The notes under the pieces were generated by a model. The model was not told the origin of the DNA. It searched no databases and saw only the letters and a list, made by a program, of their open reading frames with translations. Made by a program: the position numbers and the translations under genes. A DNA stretch of 64,000 bases from a bacterium (GTDB lineage Bacteria; Elusimicrobiota; Elusimicrobia; UBA1565; UBA9628). Where the stretch lies: contig JAJZAK010000003.1 of assembly GCA_021799485.1 (NCBI GenBank), positions 45,645 to 109,644 of the forward strand. The letters run 5' to 3'. Shown here piece by piece: positions 43,310-52,265 of this stretch; within the stretch, counting starts at the first letter, position 1; each line of letters begins with the position of its first letter.

Positions 43310-44174
43310 GAAGCGCGCGCTTCTCGGGGGCCAGCGGCACGAGGGGCGGGCGCAGGATGTCCCTGGAGAGTCCCGCCAGGGCCAGGGCGGCCTTGAGCGG
43401 GATCGGGTTCGACTCCCCATAGAGGGCCTTGATGGCCGGAAGCATTCGAAGATGGATCTCGCGCGCGCGTCTAAAGTCGTCGCCGAGGGCCGCCCGATAA
43501 AGCTCGGCGACGTTTGCCGGCGCGAGATTGGACAGGACGCTGACCGCCCCTCGGGCGCCGACCGAAAGCATGGGGAGGATCAGCGAGTCGTCTCCCGCGA
43601 GGAGGGAAAAGTCCGGAGGCGCCAGACGCAGGATCTCGCTGGCCTGGTCGAGGCTTCCTGAGGATTCCTTGACGGCGATGATGCGGGGGATCTCCCGGGC
43701 CATGCGGGCCACCGTTTCCGGCTCGATGTTGACCGCCGTCCGGCCTGGAATATTGTAGATGATGATCGGAATCTTGGTGGCCCTGGAGATGGAGGAGTAA
43801 TGAGCGGCGATGCCGCGCTGGGGCGGCTTATTGTAGGAAGGGGCCGTCACGAGAAGAGCCTGCGCGCCCGCGGATTGGGCTCTCTGTGCAAGCCGGACGG
43901 CCGCGGCCGTGTTGTTGACGCCCACGCCGGCGATGATGATCATGTCTCCGGCTTCCGCGATGGCGGCGCGGATCAGAGCCGCCAACTCCCCGGGCTCAAG
44001 CGCGCTTCCCTCTCCGGTTGAGCCGCCGATCACGACGCCTTCGACGCCTGCGGCGGCCTGCCGCCGCAGCAGCCGGCGGAAAGCGGGCATGTCGAGGGAG
44101 AAGCCGGGACGAAACGGCGTCGCGAGCGCGGTAAAGACGCCGGCGAGGGGCAGGCGTATCCGGCGCGCGATCAC
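43242..44174 (-). CDS. dapA: 4-hydroxy-tetrahydrodipicolinate synthase
   Basis: 310 residues. First dedicated step of lysine/diaminopimelate synthesis, condensing pyruvate and aspartate semialdehyde. GVFTALATPF, GGSTGEGSAL, IPIIIYNIPGRTAVN (Tyr) and the Schiff-base Lys in IIAVKESSG are intact. GTG 44174 overlaps the dapF stop (GTGA) and gives the normal N terminus; a longer reading to 44222 is inside dapF. The C-terminal about 22 codons overlap the membrane glycosyltransferase on the other strand. Confidence 0.94.
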   Translation of the reverse strand: MIARRIRLPLAGVFTALATPFRPGFSLDMPAFRRLLRRQAAAGVEGVVIGGSTGEGSALEPGELAALIRAAIAEAGDMIIIAGVGVNNTAAAVRLAQRAQSAGAQALLVTAPSYNKPPQRGIAAHYSSISRATKIPIIIYNIPGRTAVNIEPETVARMAREIPRIIAVKESSGSLDQASEILRLAPPDFSLLAGDDSLILPMLSVGARGAVSVLSNLAPANVAELYRAALGDDFRRAREIHLRMLPAIKALYGESNPIPLKAALALAGLSRDILRPPLVPLAPEKRALLKKRMRDFGEDRRPHSDPDKPT

Positions 44175-45004
44175 AAGCGGATGCTCCCTTGATAGACGGT
44201 CCGCGCCGGGCCTTCCAGCCACAACTCGGCGGGATCATCTCCCGTTTCGACATGGACCCGAAGACGGGCTCCGCTTTTGACGCGGACGGAGACGGGGGAG
44301 CGGCATTTTCCAAGGTGGAGGCCTACCAGCGCCGCGGCGGCCGCGCCCGTCCCGCAGGCGAGCGTCTCGTCCTCGACGCCCCGCTCGTAGGTGCGCACGG
44401 CGATTTCCCGGCGTCCGAAGGCGACGAAGTCGGCGTTCGCTCCCGCCGGCTTGAAGATGGGATGCCGCCTGAGCGCGCGGCCGATCTCATGGACGGGAAA
44501 CCGTCCCAAATCGGCGGTTTCGACGACCGCGTGGGGGACTCCCGTGTCGACAAAGTAGACCATAAGCCGTCGGCCGCCAATCGAGAGGAGCCGCGGAGCG
44601 GACACGATGCCGGGAACGGGCAGCCGGATCGCGACGCGCTCGCGGCCCGCGATCCGGGCCCGCAGATCTCCGGCCTGGGTGAGCAGGGTGAATTCCCGAG
44701 CACGCATCCGGCCGCTTTGGTGCGCCCACCATGCCGAGCAGCGCGTGCCGTTGCCGCAAAAAGCCTCGGAGCCGTCGGCGTTGAAATAACGCATGCGCGG
44801 CGAGCCGCGGCCGCCGAAGCTTAGATGGATGAGCCCATCCCCGCCGATTCCTTCGCGGCGGTCGCAAAGCCGTTTCGCCAGGGCCGCGAGCCCCAGCCGC
44901 GCCGGCGTGGAGCGTCCGTTCCGTCGGCGGGTCGTGTCGAGGAGGACGAAGTCGTTGCCGGCTCCGGACATCTTGGCAAATCGCAGCGTCAACGGTCGCC
45001 CCAT
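44171..45004 (-). CDS. dapF: Diaminopimelate epimerase
   Basis: 277 residues. Converts LL- to meso-diaminopimelate for peptidoglycan and lysine. The catalytic Cys pair lies in EAFCGNGTRC and DETLACGTGAAAAAL; MSGAGNDFVLLD and ADGSEAF are other family blocks. Coupled with dapA downstream and overlapping the TPR gene upstream by 16 bases. Confidence 0.95.
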   Translation of the reverse strand: MGRPLTLRFAKMSGAGNDFVLLDTTRRRNGRSTPARLGLAALAKRLCDRREGIGGDGLIHLSFGGRGSPRMRYFNADGSEAFCGNGTRCSAWWAHQSGRMRAREFTLLTQAGDLRARIAGRERVAIRLPVPGIVSAPRLLSIGGRRLMVYFVDTGVPHAVVETADLGRFPVHEIGRALRRHPIFKPAGANADFVAFGRREIAVRTYERGVEDETLACGTGAAAAALVGLHLGKCRSPVSVRVKSGARLRVHVETGDDPAELWLEGPARTVYQGSIRL

Positions 45005-45969
45005 GTCTTTAGAATCTTTTGGGATACGGCGGCCACGAAGGGCGTCTTTTCGCTGAAGTCCGCGGCAAGCCGCATCTCCCGGCGCGCATCGATGAGATGT
45101 CCGAGGCTTTGATCCGCCATGGCGGCGACCCAGTGGGCCAGGGAGTCGCGCGGATCCGTTTTGAGGAGTTTCCGCGCTTCCTGGAGGGCCTCGGGCGCCT
45201 TGTGGGCTTCGAGAAGCCAGAGACCCAGGGCCCGGCCGAGGGCGGGGCTCGCGTTCGGGCGCTCGCGCGCTTCCTTCAGGGCGGCGATGGCCGCATCGAG
45301 GCGGCCTTGGGAGCGCTGGATGAGAGCCAAGTCGAGGTACGCGGCGGCGTCCTGGCGAAGAGACAGGGCCTTTTCAACGGCGGTTTTCGCCTCGTCCCAT
45401 CGTCCTGAGTCCGAGAGAGTCTCGGCGTAGAGCCTCCAGACATCGGGGTTTCGAGCCTGCGAGGAGTCTTCGAGGGCGAGACGGTAGTTGCCGGCGCTGC
45501 GGTCGTAATATCCCAGGGCCTGCTGCGTCCTCGCCAGCCCCAGGCGCGCCTGGGGGGAGGCGGGATCCTTTCTGAGGATGCCTTCAAAAACGGCCTGGGC
45601 CTGCTTCGGGAGATCCGAGCCGCGCAGAAGCTCGGCGAAGCCGAGTTGAAGCCTTTGATCGCGGGGGTAGAGCTTGGTGGCGAGCTCGAAGACGCTCAGC
45701 GCCCGGGAGAAGCGGCCCATCTCCGCCAAGCTTTCAGCTCGAAGCCATTGCGCCTTGGCGGCGTTCTTGGTTTTAAGCTTGGCGATGAATTGGGGAGTGA
45801 CGATCTTGATAACTTCGTCGTAGTTCTTCGCGGCGAAAAGGGCGGAAACTTCTTTCAAGGGGTCCCTCGCGCGCAGCGTCCAGAACGCGGCGGCCGGGGA
45901 GGCTTGGAGCAGTAGAAGAATCGCCGCGGCCGCCTCCAACCCCCGCAGGCCGACGAGAGGAGCCCGCAT
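44989..45969 (-). CDS. Secreted tetratricopeptide-repeat protein
   Basis: 326 residues with a signal peptide (hydrophobic LEAAAAILLLLQASPAAA, then cleavage near AFW). The remainder is a chain of about six to seven TPR-like helix pairs (for example RALSVFELATKLYPRDQRLQ and AVFEGILRKDPASPQARLGL). Likely a periplasmic scaffold. It lies in the dnaE-to-dapA run; no partner can be named. Confidence 0.82.
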   Translation of the reverse strand: MRAPLVGLRGLEAAAAILLLLQASPAAAFWTLRARDPLKEVSALFAAKNYDEVIKIVTPQFIAKLKTKNAAKAQWLRAESLAEMGRFSRALSVFELATKLYPRDQRLQLGFAELLRGSDLPKQAQAVFEGILRKDPASPQARLGLARTQQALGYYDRSAGNYRLALEDSSQARNPDVWRLYAETLSDSGRWDEAKTAVEKALSLRQDAAAYLDLALIQRSQGRLDAAIAALKEARERPNASPALGRALGLWLLEAHKAPEALQEARKLLKTDPRDSLAHWVAAMADQSLGHLIDARREMRLAADFSEKTPFVAAVSQKILKTWGDR

Positions 45970-45970
45970 T

Positions 45971-46975
45971 CTATTTCCTGACGATCTCGGCCGCGGCCGT
46001 CGATGGGCCGGGTGTCTTCAAGAGCCATGGCAAAGACGACAGGATGAGCCTCTCCTCGGCGGCTGGAAGACGCTGCTGGGCCGCGACGATGCCGGCGTCG
46101 ATCGCCTCGGGAATCTTGGATGTGTCGTAGAAGGGGATGGCTCCCACGGCGGGCTCGATGACAAAGTTCGCTTCCCGGCTCTGCTCTCGCGCGAGGATCG
46201 AGCCTCGTATGTCGAGAACCTGCTGAAGGCCCTGGAGGGCGGTGCGAGGGCGTGATCGGGTGAAATCGCTCAAAGTGACGCTCGCCAGGACCCACTGGGC
46301 GCCGAGCAGCTTCGCGGCGTCCACGGGGACGTCGTCGATGACGCCGCCGTCCACGAGGAAGCGCTGCCGGTATTCGACCGGCTCAATGATGCCGGGCAGG
46401 CTCGAGCTCGCTCGAACGGCTCTTGAGACGGGGCCGTCGCGAAAGACGATCTTCTCGCCCGAGTCGAGGTCCATCGCGACGCAGGCGAAGGGCTTGGCGA
46501 GTTCCTCGAAGCGCCTGGGGCCGAACTCCCGGATCAGAGCCTCCTCGGTTTTCCGGTTGGTCAATGGTTTTTGCCCCAGGACGAGCCGCAGCAGGCTCAT
46601 GGCGCCCCAATTCGTGCCGATCTCGGGGGTTATGGAGCGCATGATCTTCCGCAGCCGTCTCGGCGGGTCCCCCGCCGCGTAGAGAGCTCCGATGATGGCT
46701 CCCATGGACGTCCCGGCGACGACGTCGATCGGAAATCGAGCCCGGGTCAGCACCGTGAGCACTCCCGTATGGGCGGCGGCCCGCGCCGCGCCTCCGGAGA
46801 GAGCCAGGCCCACGACGGGGCGGCGGCCCTTGGGAAGAGCCGTGAGCTGCGACCATAGATGATCGCGAAGAAGCCCGTCCGAGGACATATCGGGCTGGGC
46901 CGGGGCGGAGACGGCCATGGCGGCGAAAGCGGCTGCGGCGGCAAAGGCGGACCGACGCCGATGGAAGGCGCTCAT
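45971..46975 (-). CDS. Secreted patatin-like phospholipase
   Basis: 334 residues with a signal peptide (AFAAAAAFAAMAVSAPAQ). Patatin lipid hydrolase: oxyanion loop GLALSGGAARAAAHTGVL, nucleophile Ser90 in GTSMG, and catalytic Asp209 in FLVDGGVIDD. Bacterial relatives of this class are often periplasmic or outer-membrane lipases. Paralogous in style to the patatin domain at 56793-58853 (both have KPFACVAxD-like core strands). Lies between TolC and the TPR protein. Confidence 0.9.
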   Translation of the reverse strand: MSAFHRRRSAFAAAAAFAAMAVSAPAQPDMSSDGLLRDHLWSQLTALPKGRRPVVGLALSGGAARAAAHTGVLTVLTRARFPIDVVAGTSMGAIIGALYAAGDPPRRLRKIMRSITPEIGTNWGAMSLLRLVLGQKPLTNRKTEEALIREFGPRRFEELAKPFACVAMDLDSGEKIVFRDGPVSRAVRASSSLPGIIEPVEYRQRFLVDGGVIDDVPVDAAKLLGAQWVLASVTLSDFTRSRPRTALQGLQQVLDIRGSILAREQSREANFVIEPAVGAIPFYDTSKIPEAIDAGIVAAQQRLPAAEERLILSSLPWLLKTPGPSTAAAEIVRK

Positions 46976-48285
46976 TGAATATCCCGGCCGACGGCCCGCA
47001 CAAGCTCCGCCCGTGCCGTCGCCGCCGACGCCAGAGCGTCAAGAAGGGAGAATTTAAGATCGAGGAGGCTCTCCAGGGCCTTAAGCCTGCGAAGGGTTCC
47101 GAGCTTTGGCGCGAGGGCGCGCAGGGACGAGGAAATCTCCTCGTAGCGCGCGTGTATTCGCGGGGCCTCTTTTTGCCAATAGGAGACGCTCTCGTGGGCG
47201 TTGCGGACCTCGAGGCGGACTTGGTCCTCGAGCTCCGAACGCTTGAGATCCCCCTGCCGCTGCTCGGCTTGTTTCTGGCTGAGCTGGCTCAGGTAGTCGT
47301 AGGCGATGGGGATCTTGACGCCCAAGGTCGCGTCCCAGTTCGTCTGGGTAATAGCCTGAATTTGGTTGGATTGATTGACGACGCCGTAATCGCCGTCTAG
47401 AAAGACGGTGGGGATGCGCCGGGCCTGGGCGAGATTGACCGAGATGGCGTCCATTTGAGCTTTGTAGCCTTCGGCCTGAAGTTCCGGACGGAATTCGAGC
47501 GCCCAGAGAAGGGCCTTGTTGATCTCGGGAGGGGCGGGAGTTTCCCGCAGGCGGCCCTTGATCTCGAAGGGGGTGTCAAGCTCGAGGTTGAGGACCTTGA
47601 GAAAAGAGAGGCGCGCCAGACGTTCCTGGTGGGCGGCGGCGGAGGCCTTTTCGCTCAGGCGCTCGACGATCCCTTCCGCGTCAATTTTGTCCACGGGCCC
47701 CATCATCGCGCGCTTGCCGATGGTCTCCGCCTCCTTCAGGGCGTTCTGCGCCGCGGTGGTTTTCTCCTCGAGAGCCAACAGCCCGTAAAAGCCCCTGCGC
47801 ACGGCAAGAACGATGTCTCGGCGGGAGGACTCGAGCCTGGTCTTGGCCTGCTTGAGGGCCGCTTGGGCGAGCTTCAAGGTGTTGAGAGTCCGGCCGCCTT
47901 CATAGAGGGACATATGGAGGTATCCCATCCCGGCGAAAAGGGCGTCCGAGCTCCCATAGGCGGAGTTCCTGGGAAACAGAAGCAGGCTCCCGGATTCGGC
48001 GGAGGTGGCAAAGGGATACTGGGAGGAATAGCTGGTGGCCGCGCCGCGCATGCCCAACTCCGGCAGGAAAAGATACTTGGCCTGCTTGACGCGTTCCTCG
48101 GCGATCAACTCGTCTTGTTCGGCCGAAAGGAGCTTGGAGTCGTTGAGGAGGGCGAGCTTCTCGGCTTCCTCGAGCGTGATGACGCGAACCGGAATCTGAG
48201 CCCATACAATCGCCAACGATAGACAAAGGATAGCCCCGGCGGCTCCGGCGCGCAAGGAGCAGGACCGGACGGTGGCGGAGCTCAA
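46972..48285 (-). CDS. TolC-family outer-membrane efflux channel
   Basis: 437 residues from TTG 48285 with a signal peptide (LSLAIVWAQ). The sequence is the coiled-coil, strand and coiled-coil repeat of TolC/OEP proteins: ALLNDSKLLSAEQDELIAEE, ALKQAKTRLESSRRDIVLAV, then NLELDTP before the second repeat. Forms the trimeric exit duct for tripartite efflux pumps or secretion. No inner-membrane pump or adaptor is next to it. Starts TTGA, overlapping the HAMP gene stop. Confidence 0.9.
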   Translation of the reverse strand: MSSATVRSCSLRAGAAGAILCLSLAIVWAQIPVRVITLEEAEKLALLNDSKLLSAEQDELIAEERVKQAKYLFLPELGMRGAATSYSSQYPFATSAESGSLLLFPRNSAYGSSDALFAGMGYLHMSLYEGGRTLNTLKLAQAALKQAKTRLESSRRDIVLAVRRGFYGLLALEEKTTAAQNALKEAETIGKRAMMGPVDKIDAEGIVERLSEKASAAAHQERLARLSFLKVLNLELDTPFEIKGRLRETPAPPEINKALLWALEFRPELQAEGYKAQMDAISVNLAQARRIPTVFLDGDYGVVNQSNQIQAITQTNWDATLGVKIPIAYDYLSQLSQKQAEQRQGDLKRSELEDQVRLEVRNAHESVSYWQKEAPRIHARYEEISSSLRALAPKLGTLRRLKALESLLDLKFSLLDALASAATARAELVRAVGRDIQ

Positions 48286-48848
48286 ATTTTAAAGGACTGC
48301 GTAAGCCGGCCGATGTCGTCCCGAAGAGCGGCGATCTCGTCGCGCAGGCGGCGCTGGTCCTCTCCTTGCGGGATCTGGTCCAATAATTGAGCGGCGCGGC
48401 GGGCGCAGTCGGCGGCAAGGGTCCGGTCGCGGCGCAGAAGGCTTTGAAGTCCCGCGAGCATGCCGTTGAACTCCTCCTGAAGCTCGGTGAGCTCGTCTCC
48501 CGTGCGCAGGCTCACGCGGTGGGTCAGGTCGCCCGTCGAGATGATCTGGGCGCTTTTCTCGAATCGGTAGATGGGGCCCGCGATGCGATGGGAAACCATG
48601 AGGGCGATGAACAGGATCAGCGTCAGGTAGAGAGCGATCTTGACGACCAGGACCGTCTGGAAGGCGTCCGTTTGAACGAGAAGCTCCGGGCTCGCGTTCA
48701 AAAGGACGTTCGCGAAGGCGTGATAGACCTCGAAGCCGACGAGAAGCGCGGCGCAGAGGACGCTCAGGAAGATGAGGGCGATGTATTTGAACTGGATTCC
48801 GTGCTTGACGAGGACGGTGCGGCGTTCGAAGGAGCGATTGTCAGGCAT
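48282..48848 (-). CDS. HAMP-domain membrane protein without an output domain
   Basis: 188 residues. Two membrane helices (about 21-42 and 68-86), then a HAMP domain (HRIAGPIYRFEKSAQIISTG, then DELTELQEEFNGMLAGL) and a short coiled coil to the end. There is no kinase, cyclase or methyl-accepting domain, so it may transmit a signal to a separate partner. It lies a few genes from the two response regulators. Overlaps pfkA by 8 bases. Confidence 0.85.
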   Translation of the reverse strand: MPDNRSFERRTVLVKHGIQFKYIALIFLSVLCAALLVGFEVYHAFANVLLNASPELLVQTDAFQTVLVVKIALYLTLILFIALMVSHRIAGPIYRFEKSAQIISTGDLTHRVSLRTGDELTELQEEFNGMLAGLQSLLRRDRTLAADCARRAAQLLDQIPQGEDQRRLRDEIAALRDDIGRLTQSFKI

Positions 48849-49896
48849 GAACGCTTGCCTCTTCCGCGCCCGCGGGGCAGAAGGTGTCCAAGAGCTCCAC
48901 GAGATCGGAGGGGATCGTCTTGAGAGTGCCGGAGGCCTCCTGGAGGGGGACGCCCACGATCTTTTCGCCTCGCAGGGAGGCCATCAGCCCGAATTTGTTC
49001 TGGTGAACGAAGTCGACGGCCGCGGCCGCGGCGCGGCTCGCCAGGATGCGATCAAAAAGCGTCGGGGGGCCGCCGCGCTGGATGTGGCCGATGACGGCGG
49101 CGCGGGTCTCAAGGCCGGTGGCCGTCTCGATGGTTTTCGCGATCTTCTCGCCGACCCCGCGCTCGCGCAGGATCATGTGCCCGAACTCATCGAGCTTTTC
49201 AGACTCGTCGTGGCCCATGTCGATCGCCTCCGAGGTGACGACCAGGGCGCAGCCTTTCCGGTCATGGGCGGCCTTGACCGCCGAGACGAGAGCCGCCTTG
49301 TCATAGGGCTTCTCCGGGATCAAGACGGCGTCCGCGCCGGCGGCGAGGCCGGTGTAGAGGGCCACCCAGCCCGCGTGGCGTCCCATGACCTCAAGAACCA
49401 TGACGCGATGGTGGCTTCGCCCCGTGTCCTTGAGCCGTTCCGCCGCCTCCATGGCGACGGACGCCGCGGTGTCGAAGCCGAAGGTGTAGTCGGTCGAGGA
49501 GAGGTCGTTGTCCATGGTTTTGGGGACGCCCACCACGGGGAATTTTTTCTCGGCGTTGAGCCGCGCGGCGACGCCGAGGGTGTCCTCGCCGCCCATGGCG
49601 ACCACGGCCGCGAGATTCAGCTTGCGGAAATTCGCGAGGACGGCCTCGACGCCGCCTTCTTTCTTGTAGGGGTTCGTCCGGGAGGTCCCCAGGATCGTCC
49701 CGCCGGTCCCGACGATGTTCTCGACCTCAGCGAGGCCGAGAGGGACGGACGCCCCCTCGATCATCCCTTTCCAGCCGTCTTTGAGCCCCAGGCATTTGTA
49801 GCCTAGGCGCGCGGCGCGAAGAACCGCCGCCCGGATGGCCGGGTTGAGCCCGGGGCAGTCTCCCCCGCCGGTAAGGATGCCTAGAAGACGCGGCAC
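48841..49896 (-). CDS. pfkA: 6-phosphofructokinase, probably PPi-dependent
   Basis: 351 residues. Phosphorylates fructose 6-phosphate. Substrate loops: GILTGGGDCPGLNPAIR near the start, VGVPKTMDNDLSSTDYTFGF, MGRHAGWVAL and HIQRGGPPT. The two residues that set the phosphate donor read Asp105 in GGEDT (E. coli Gly) and Lys126 in PKTMDND (E. coli Gly); this Asp/Lys pair is the established PPi-type signature. It starts at GTG one base after the aldolase gene, so both act together in glycolysis. Donor use is inferred, not shown. Confidence 0.93.
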   Translation of the reverse strand: MPRLLGILTGGGDCPGLNPAIRAAVLRAARLGYKCLGLKDGWKGMIEGASVPLGLAEVENIVGTGGTILGTSRTNPYKKEGGVEAVLANFRKLNLAAVVAMGGEDTLGVAARLNAEKKFPVVGVPKTMDNDLSSTDYTFGFDTAASVAMEAAERLKDTGRSHHRVMVLEVMGRHAGWVALYTGLAAGADAVLIPEKPYDKAALVSAVKAAHDRKGCALVVTSEAIDMGHDESEKLDEFGHMILRERGVGEKIAKTIETATGLETRAAVIGHIQRGGPPTLFDRILASRAAAAAVDFVHQNKFGLMASLRGEKIVGVPLQEASGTLKTIPSDLVELLDTFCPAGAEEASVHA

Positions 49897-49897
49897 G

Positions 49898-51001
49898 TCA
49901 ATACTCGGCGGACGACGATGCCGCGGGCTCGGGGGCGCGACGGGCCTTGCCGTCTAAATACCAGTCCGGCGAGACGCGCGCGGCGAGATCCCGGGCGGCG
50001 ATCGACTCACGGCGCGTCCACGGCGCGGCATTTTCGCCCACGATGCGGTTGAGAGTCCTGATGCGCGCGGTCGCGTCTTTCGCGAGGAAAAGATCGCGCT
50101 TCTGCGGCGTGTCCTGCTCGAAATATTCGTTGAAGATCGCGCGTCCGGCCATGTAGCCGGAGGCCCCGGCCTTCATGGCGAGTTCCGTCTGCTTGACGAA
50201 GAGATCAAACTTCTCTCCGGCCGAGAGGAGGACCCAAGGCCGGATGGCGGTCTCGTTGAGGAGCGCCAGGTGCTCTTGAACCGCCTGCGCGCTCTCCTCG
50301 CCCATGAAGCCCGGGAATTCGAGCTTGAGGATGTCGGTGAAGGGGCCGATGAGCCGGGTCGCCTCGATGATGTTCTTGACCTTGCGCGCCTTGTAGCCCG
50401 GCGAGGACTTTTCCTCTCCCTTGCGCGGGAAGGAGAGTTCCTCGGTCATCAGAAGAATGTCCGCGGCCGCGCATTCCCGCGAGACCCGCTCGACGAAGGC
50501 CATCTGATGCTTGACGTTCATGGGGTCCTCGGTGTCGAGATAGACGAGGAGCTTGACGGCGGCGGCTCCCATGCGCTTGATCTTCTCGACGGACCAGCCG
50601 GGCTCGTAGTCGGAGGGAAGGCCCGCGTCCTTCGACGCCTCCAGGCGAACGATGAGACCCGCCCCGCGGGGAAGGGCCAGGGAATTAATCGACTGGCGGG
50701 CGCCGAAGTTGACGTCCAGGAGCACGGCGCTCGCCTCGGGTCCCAGCGCGGAGACCATCGCGAGCTTGGCGTCCCGGATCTCCTCATAAGAGGGCTCGGC
50801 GGGCTTGCCCGCCCGCTCGTGCATCTTGCGCAGCGCTTTCTTGAAGGAATTCGACTGATCGAGCGCCAGAACCCTGAAGCGGTGGCCGTCGTCGGTGACA
50901 TGCCGAAGCCCCGAAAGCTTGCCCGGAGTGAGATTCAGAAAATGCTCTCGCTCCGCCGTTCGCGCGTCCGTTTTGGGGCCTGCCGTCGCTGTTTTCGTCA
51001 T
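49898..51001 (-). CDS. LacD-like class I aldolase (tagatose/fructose bisphosphate)
   Basis: 367 residues. Sugar-bisphosphate aldolase of the LacD type: LTPGKLSGLRHVTDDGHRFR, LALDQSNSF, WSVEKIKRMGAAAVKLLVYL and the TDILKLEFPGFM strand with the Schiff-base Lys. Splits fructose or tagatose bisphosphate to triose phosphates. ATG 51001 has GGAGA upstream; a longer reading to 51202 starts inside the barrel gene and is not homologous. With the adjacent PFK it forms two glycolytic steps. Not the common FbaA class II enzyme. Confidence 0.85.
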   Translation of the reverse strand: MTKTATAGPKTDARTAEREHFLNLTPGKLSGLRHVTDDGHRFRVLALDQSNSFKKALRKMHERAGKPAEPSYEEIRDAKLAMVSALGPEASAVLLDVNFGARQSINSLALPRGAGLIVRLEASKDAGLPSDYEPGWSVEKIKRMGAAAVKLLVYLDTEDPMNVKHQMAFVERVSRECAAADILLMTEELSFPRKGEEKSSPGYKARKVKNIIEATRLIGPFTDILKLEFPGFMGEESAQAVQEHLALLNETAIRPWVLLSAGEKFDLFVKQTELAMKAGASGYMAGRAIFNEYFEQDTPQKRDLFLAKDATARIRTLNRIVGENAAPWTRRESIAARDLAARVSPDWYLDGKARRAPEPAASSSAEY

Positions 51002-51018
51002 ATGGGATTCTCCTTGTT

Positions 51019-51816
51019 TTAAAACAATTCCCCCCTGTAAAAAAGCTGGACGATGCGCTCGGGGCCTCGGGACGTCCCGTCTGAAAAGGTCCCGCCTTGG
51101 CCGATGGATCGGGCGTCGAAATCGAGGGCGAAGCCGCGCGTGATATGGAATCGAACGCCGGCGTTGAACCGGCTTTCGTCGACCGGGCCGAGTTGGTCCC
51201 ACTCCGCCATCAGGGTGGCGACATGCCCCAGGGTGAACGTCAAGGGCAAGGCGCCCGAGAAGGCGTTCTGGTTGAAATCCGCGACGCTGACGGACGGGTG
51301 GAGAACCAATTCCGGAAGGCCGAGCTTTTGGGAGAACGCGAGATAAGCGCCGCGGCGGGGTTCATTGTAGCTTTGCGTCTTTGGATTATAGTCGAAGCCC
51401 TGCCCGTCGTAGCCGGCCGCCATGGAAGGCCAGTATCGCCGTCCTTGGAAGAACTCCCATTTGAGCTCGGCCTCGGGGGTTTGAACATGGGCCGGCCCCC
51501 CGCCGATGACCCCGTCGGCGTTGAGGGAGGCGCCGACGTCGAGGCGGTCGAGGACGCCGAAATAGGCGTACTCGAGCAGGCCGCCGCCGGAAAAGAAGCG
51601 GCTTCGGACCTCGAAGTCTCCCGCCTCCAGGGCGTGGCCGGTCGGGGCGTCGATGACGTAGAGGGGAGCGTCGAGAAGGGAGTCCGATGCGGCTTCGGGG
51701 CTCTCCTTGGGGCTGATCGTGATCGCGGAATGCGATGAGGCGCTTGAGCCTGAAGCGGCGGCATGGGCCGGAAGAGAAGCGAGATGGCACATAAGGGCGA
51801 TGAGGGATGGGGTCAC
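51019..51816 (-). CDS. Outer-membrane beta-barrel protein (YjbH-like)
   Basis: 265 residues from GTG 51816. Signal peptide (LIALMCHLASLPAHA), then repeating amphipathic strands, for example ALEAGDFEVRSRFFSGGGLL and EYAYFGVLDRLDVGASLNAD, and ends in Phe (GELF). The overall look resembles YjbH-like exopolysaccharide-associated barrel proteins, by pattern only. Overlaps the response regulator gene upstream in the run (GTGA). Confidence 0.75.
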   Translation of the reverse strand: MTPSLIALMCHLASLPAHAAASGSSASSHSAITISPKESPEAASDSLLDAPLYVIDAPTGHALEAGDFEVRSRFFSGGGLLEYAYFGVLDRLDVGASLNADGVIGGGPAHVQTPEAELKWEFFQGRRYWPSMAAGYDGQGFDYNPKTQSYNEPRRGAYLAFSQKLGLPELVLHPSVSVADFNQNAFSGALPLTFTLGHVATLMAEWDQLGPVDESRFNAGVRFHITRGFALDFDARSIGQGGTFSDGTSRGPERIVQLFYRGELF

Positions 51817-52223
51817 TCGGAAGGGCGGCCCTCTTGACCGTCTTTCGCCCCGCTCAGAAGGCGCTCCACCCGTTTTTGGAGATCGTCGATTTCGAAGGGT
51901 TTTTGAACGAAGTCGATCGCGCCGCTCATGAGGGCGATGCCTTTTTCCCGGCCGGCGTCACGGCAGCTCAGAATCATGATGGGAGGCGTCTTGTCCCCGA
52001 GTTTCGTCACCGCTTCCTGCGCGATATGGTAGCCGTCGACATAGGGGAGCATGACGTCCAATAAAACAAGATCGGGCCCTCGCTCGGACAAAATGGCGGT
52101 CAAGGCGTCGCGCCCATTGTCGACAGTAGCAACATCGTAGCCAGCGCGGGTCAGAGCTGCTTTGAGAAAATCAAGCAAGTCGGCGTCGTCGTCCGCCACA
52201 AGGATGCGCTTTCGGTCCGTCAT
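51813..52223 (-). CDS. Single-domain response regulator 1
   Basis: 136 residues, receiver domain only. Acidic pocket (LVADDDAD), phosphorylated Asp56 in LVLLDVMLPYVDGYH, Ser in ILSCRD and Lys in FVQKPF. It is a close paralogue of the protein at 52266-52673 and has no DNA-binding output. It may act by protein contact, for instance with a remote kinase. GGAGG (52228-52232) precedes the start. Confidence 0.92.
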   Translation of the reverse strand: MTDRKRILVADDDADLLDFLKAALTRAGYDVATVDNGRDALTAILSERGPDLVLLDVMLPYVDGYHIAQEAVTKLGDKTPPIMILSCRDAGREKGIALMSGAIDFVQKPFEIDDLQKRVERLLSGAKDGQEGRPSE

Positions 52224-52254
52224 GAGGCCTCCGGCTAGGTTAAAATGCTTGAAA

Positions 52255-52260
52255 ATTATA
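52255..52260 (-). promoter_or_regulatory. Possible -10 element before response regulator 1
   Basis: Read on the minus strand this is TATAAT in the 42-base gap between the two regulator genes, at a suitable distance (about 25 bases from a likely start site) for the ATG at 52223. No good -35 is visible at 17 bases, so promoter activity is doubtful. It would let the second regulator and the genes after it be expressed apart from dnaE. Confidence 0.35.
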
Positions 52261-52265
52261 ACAAA

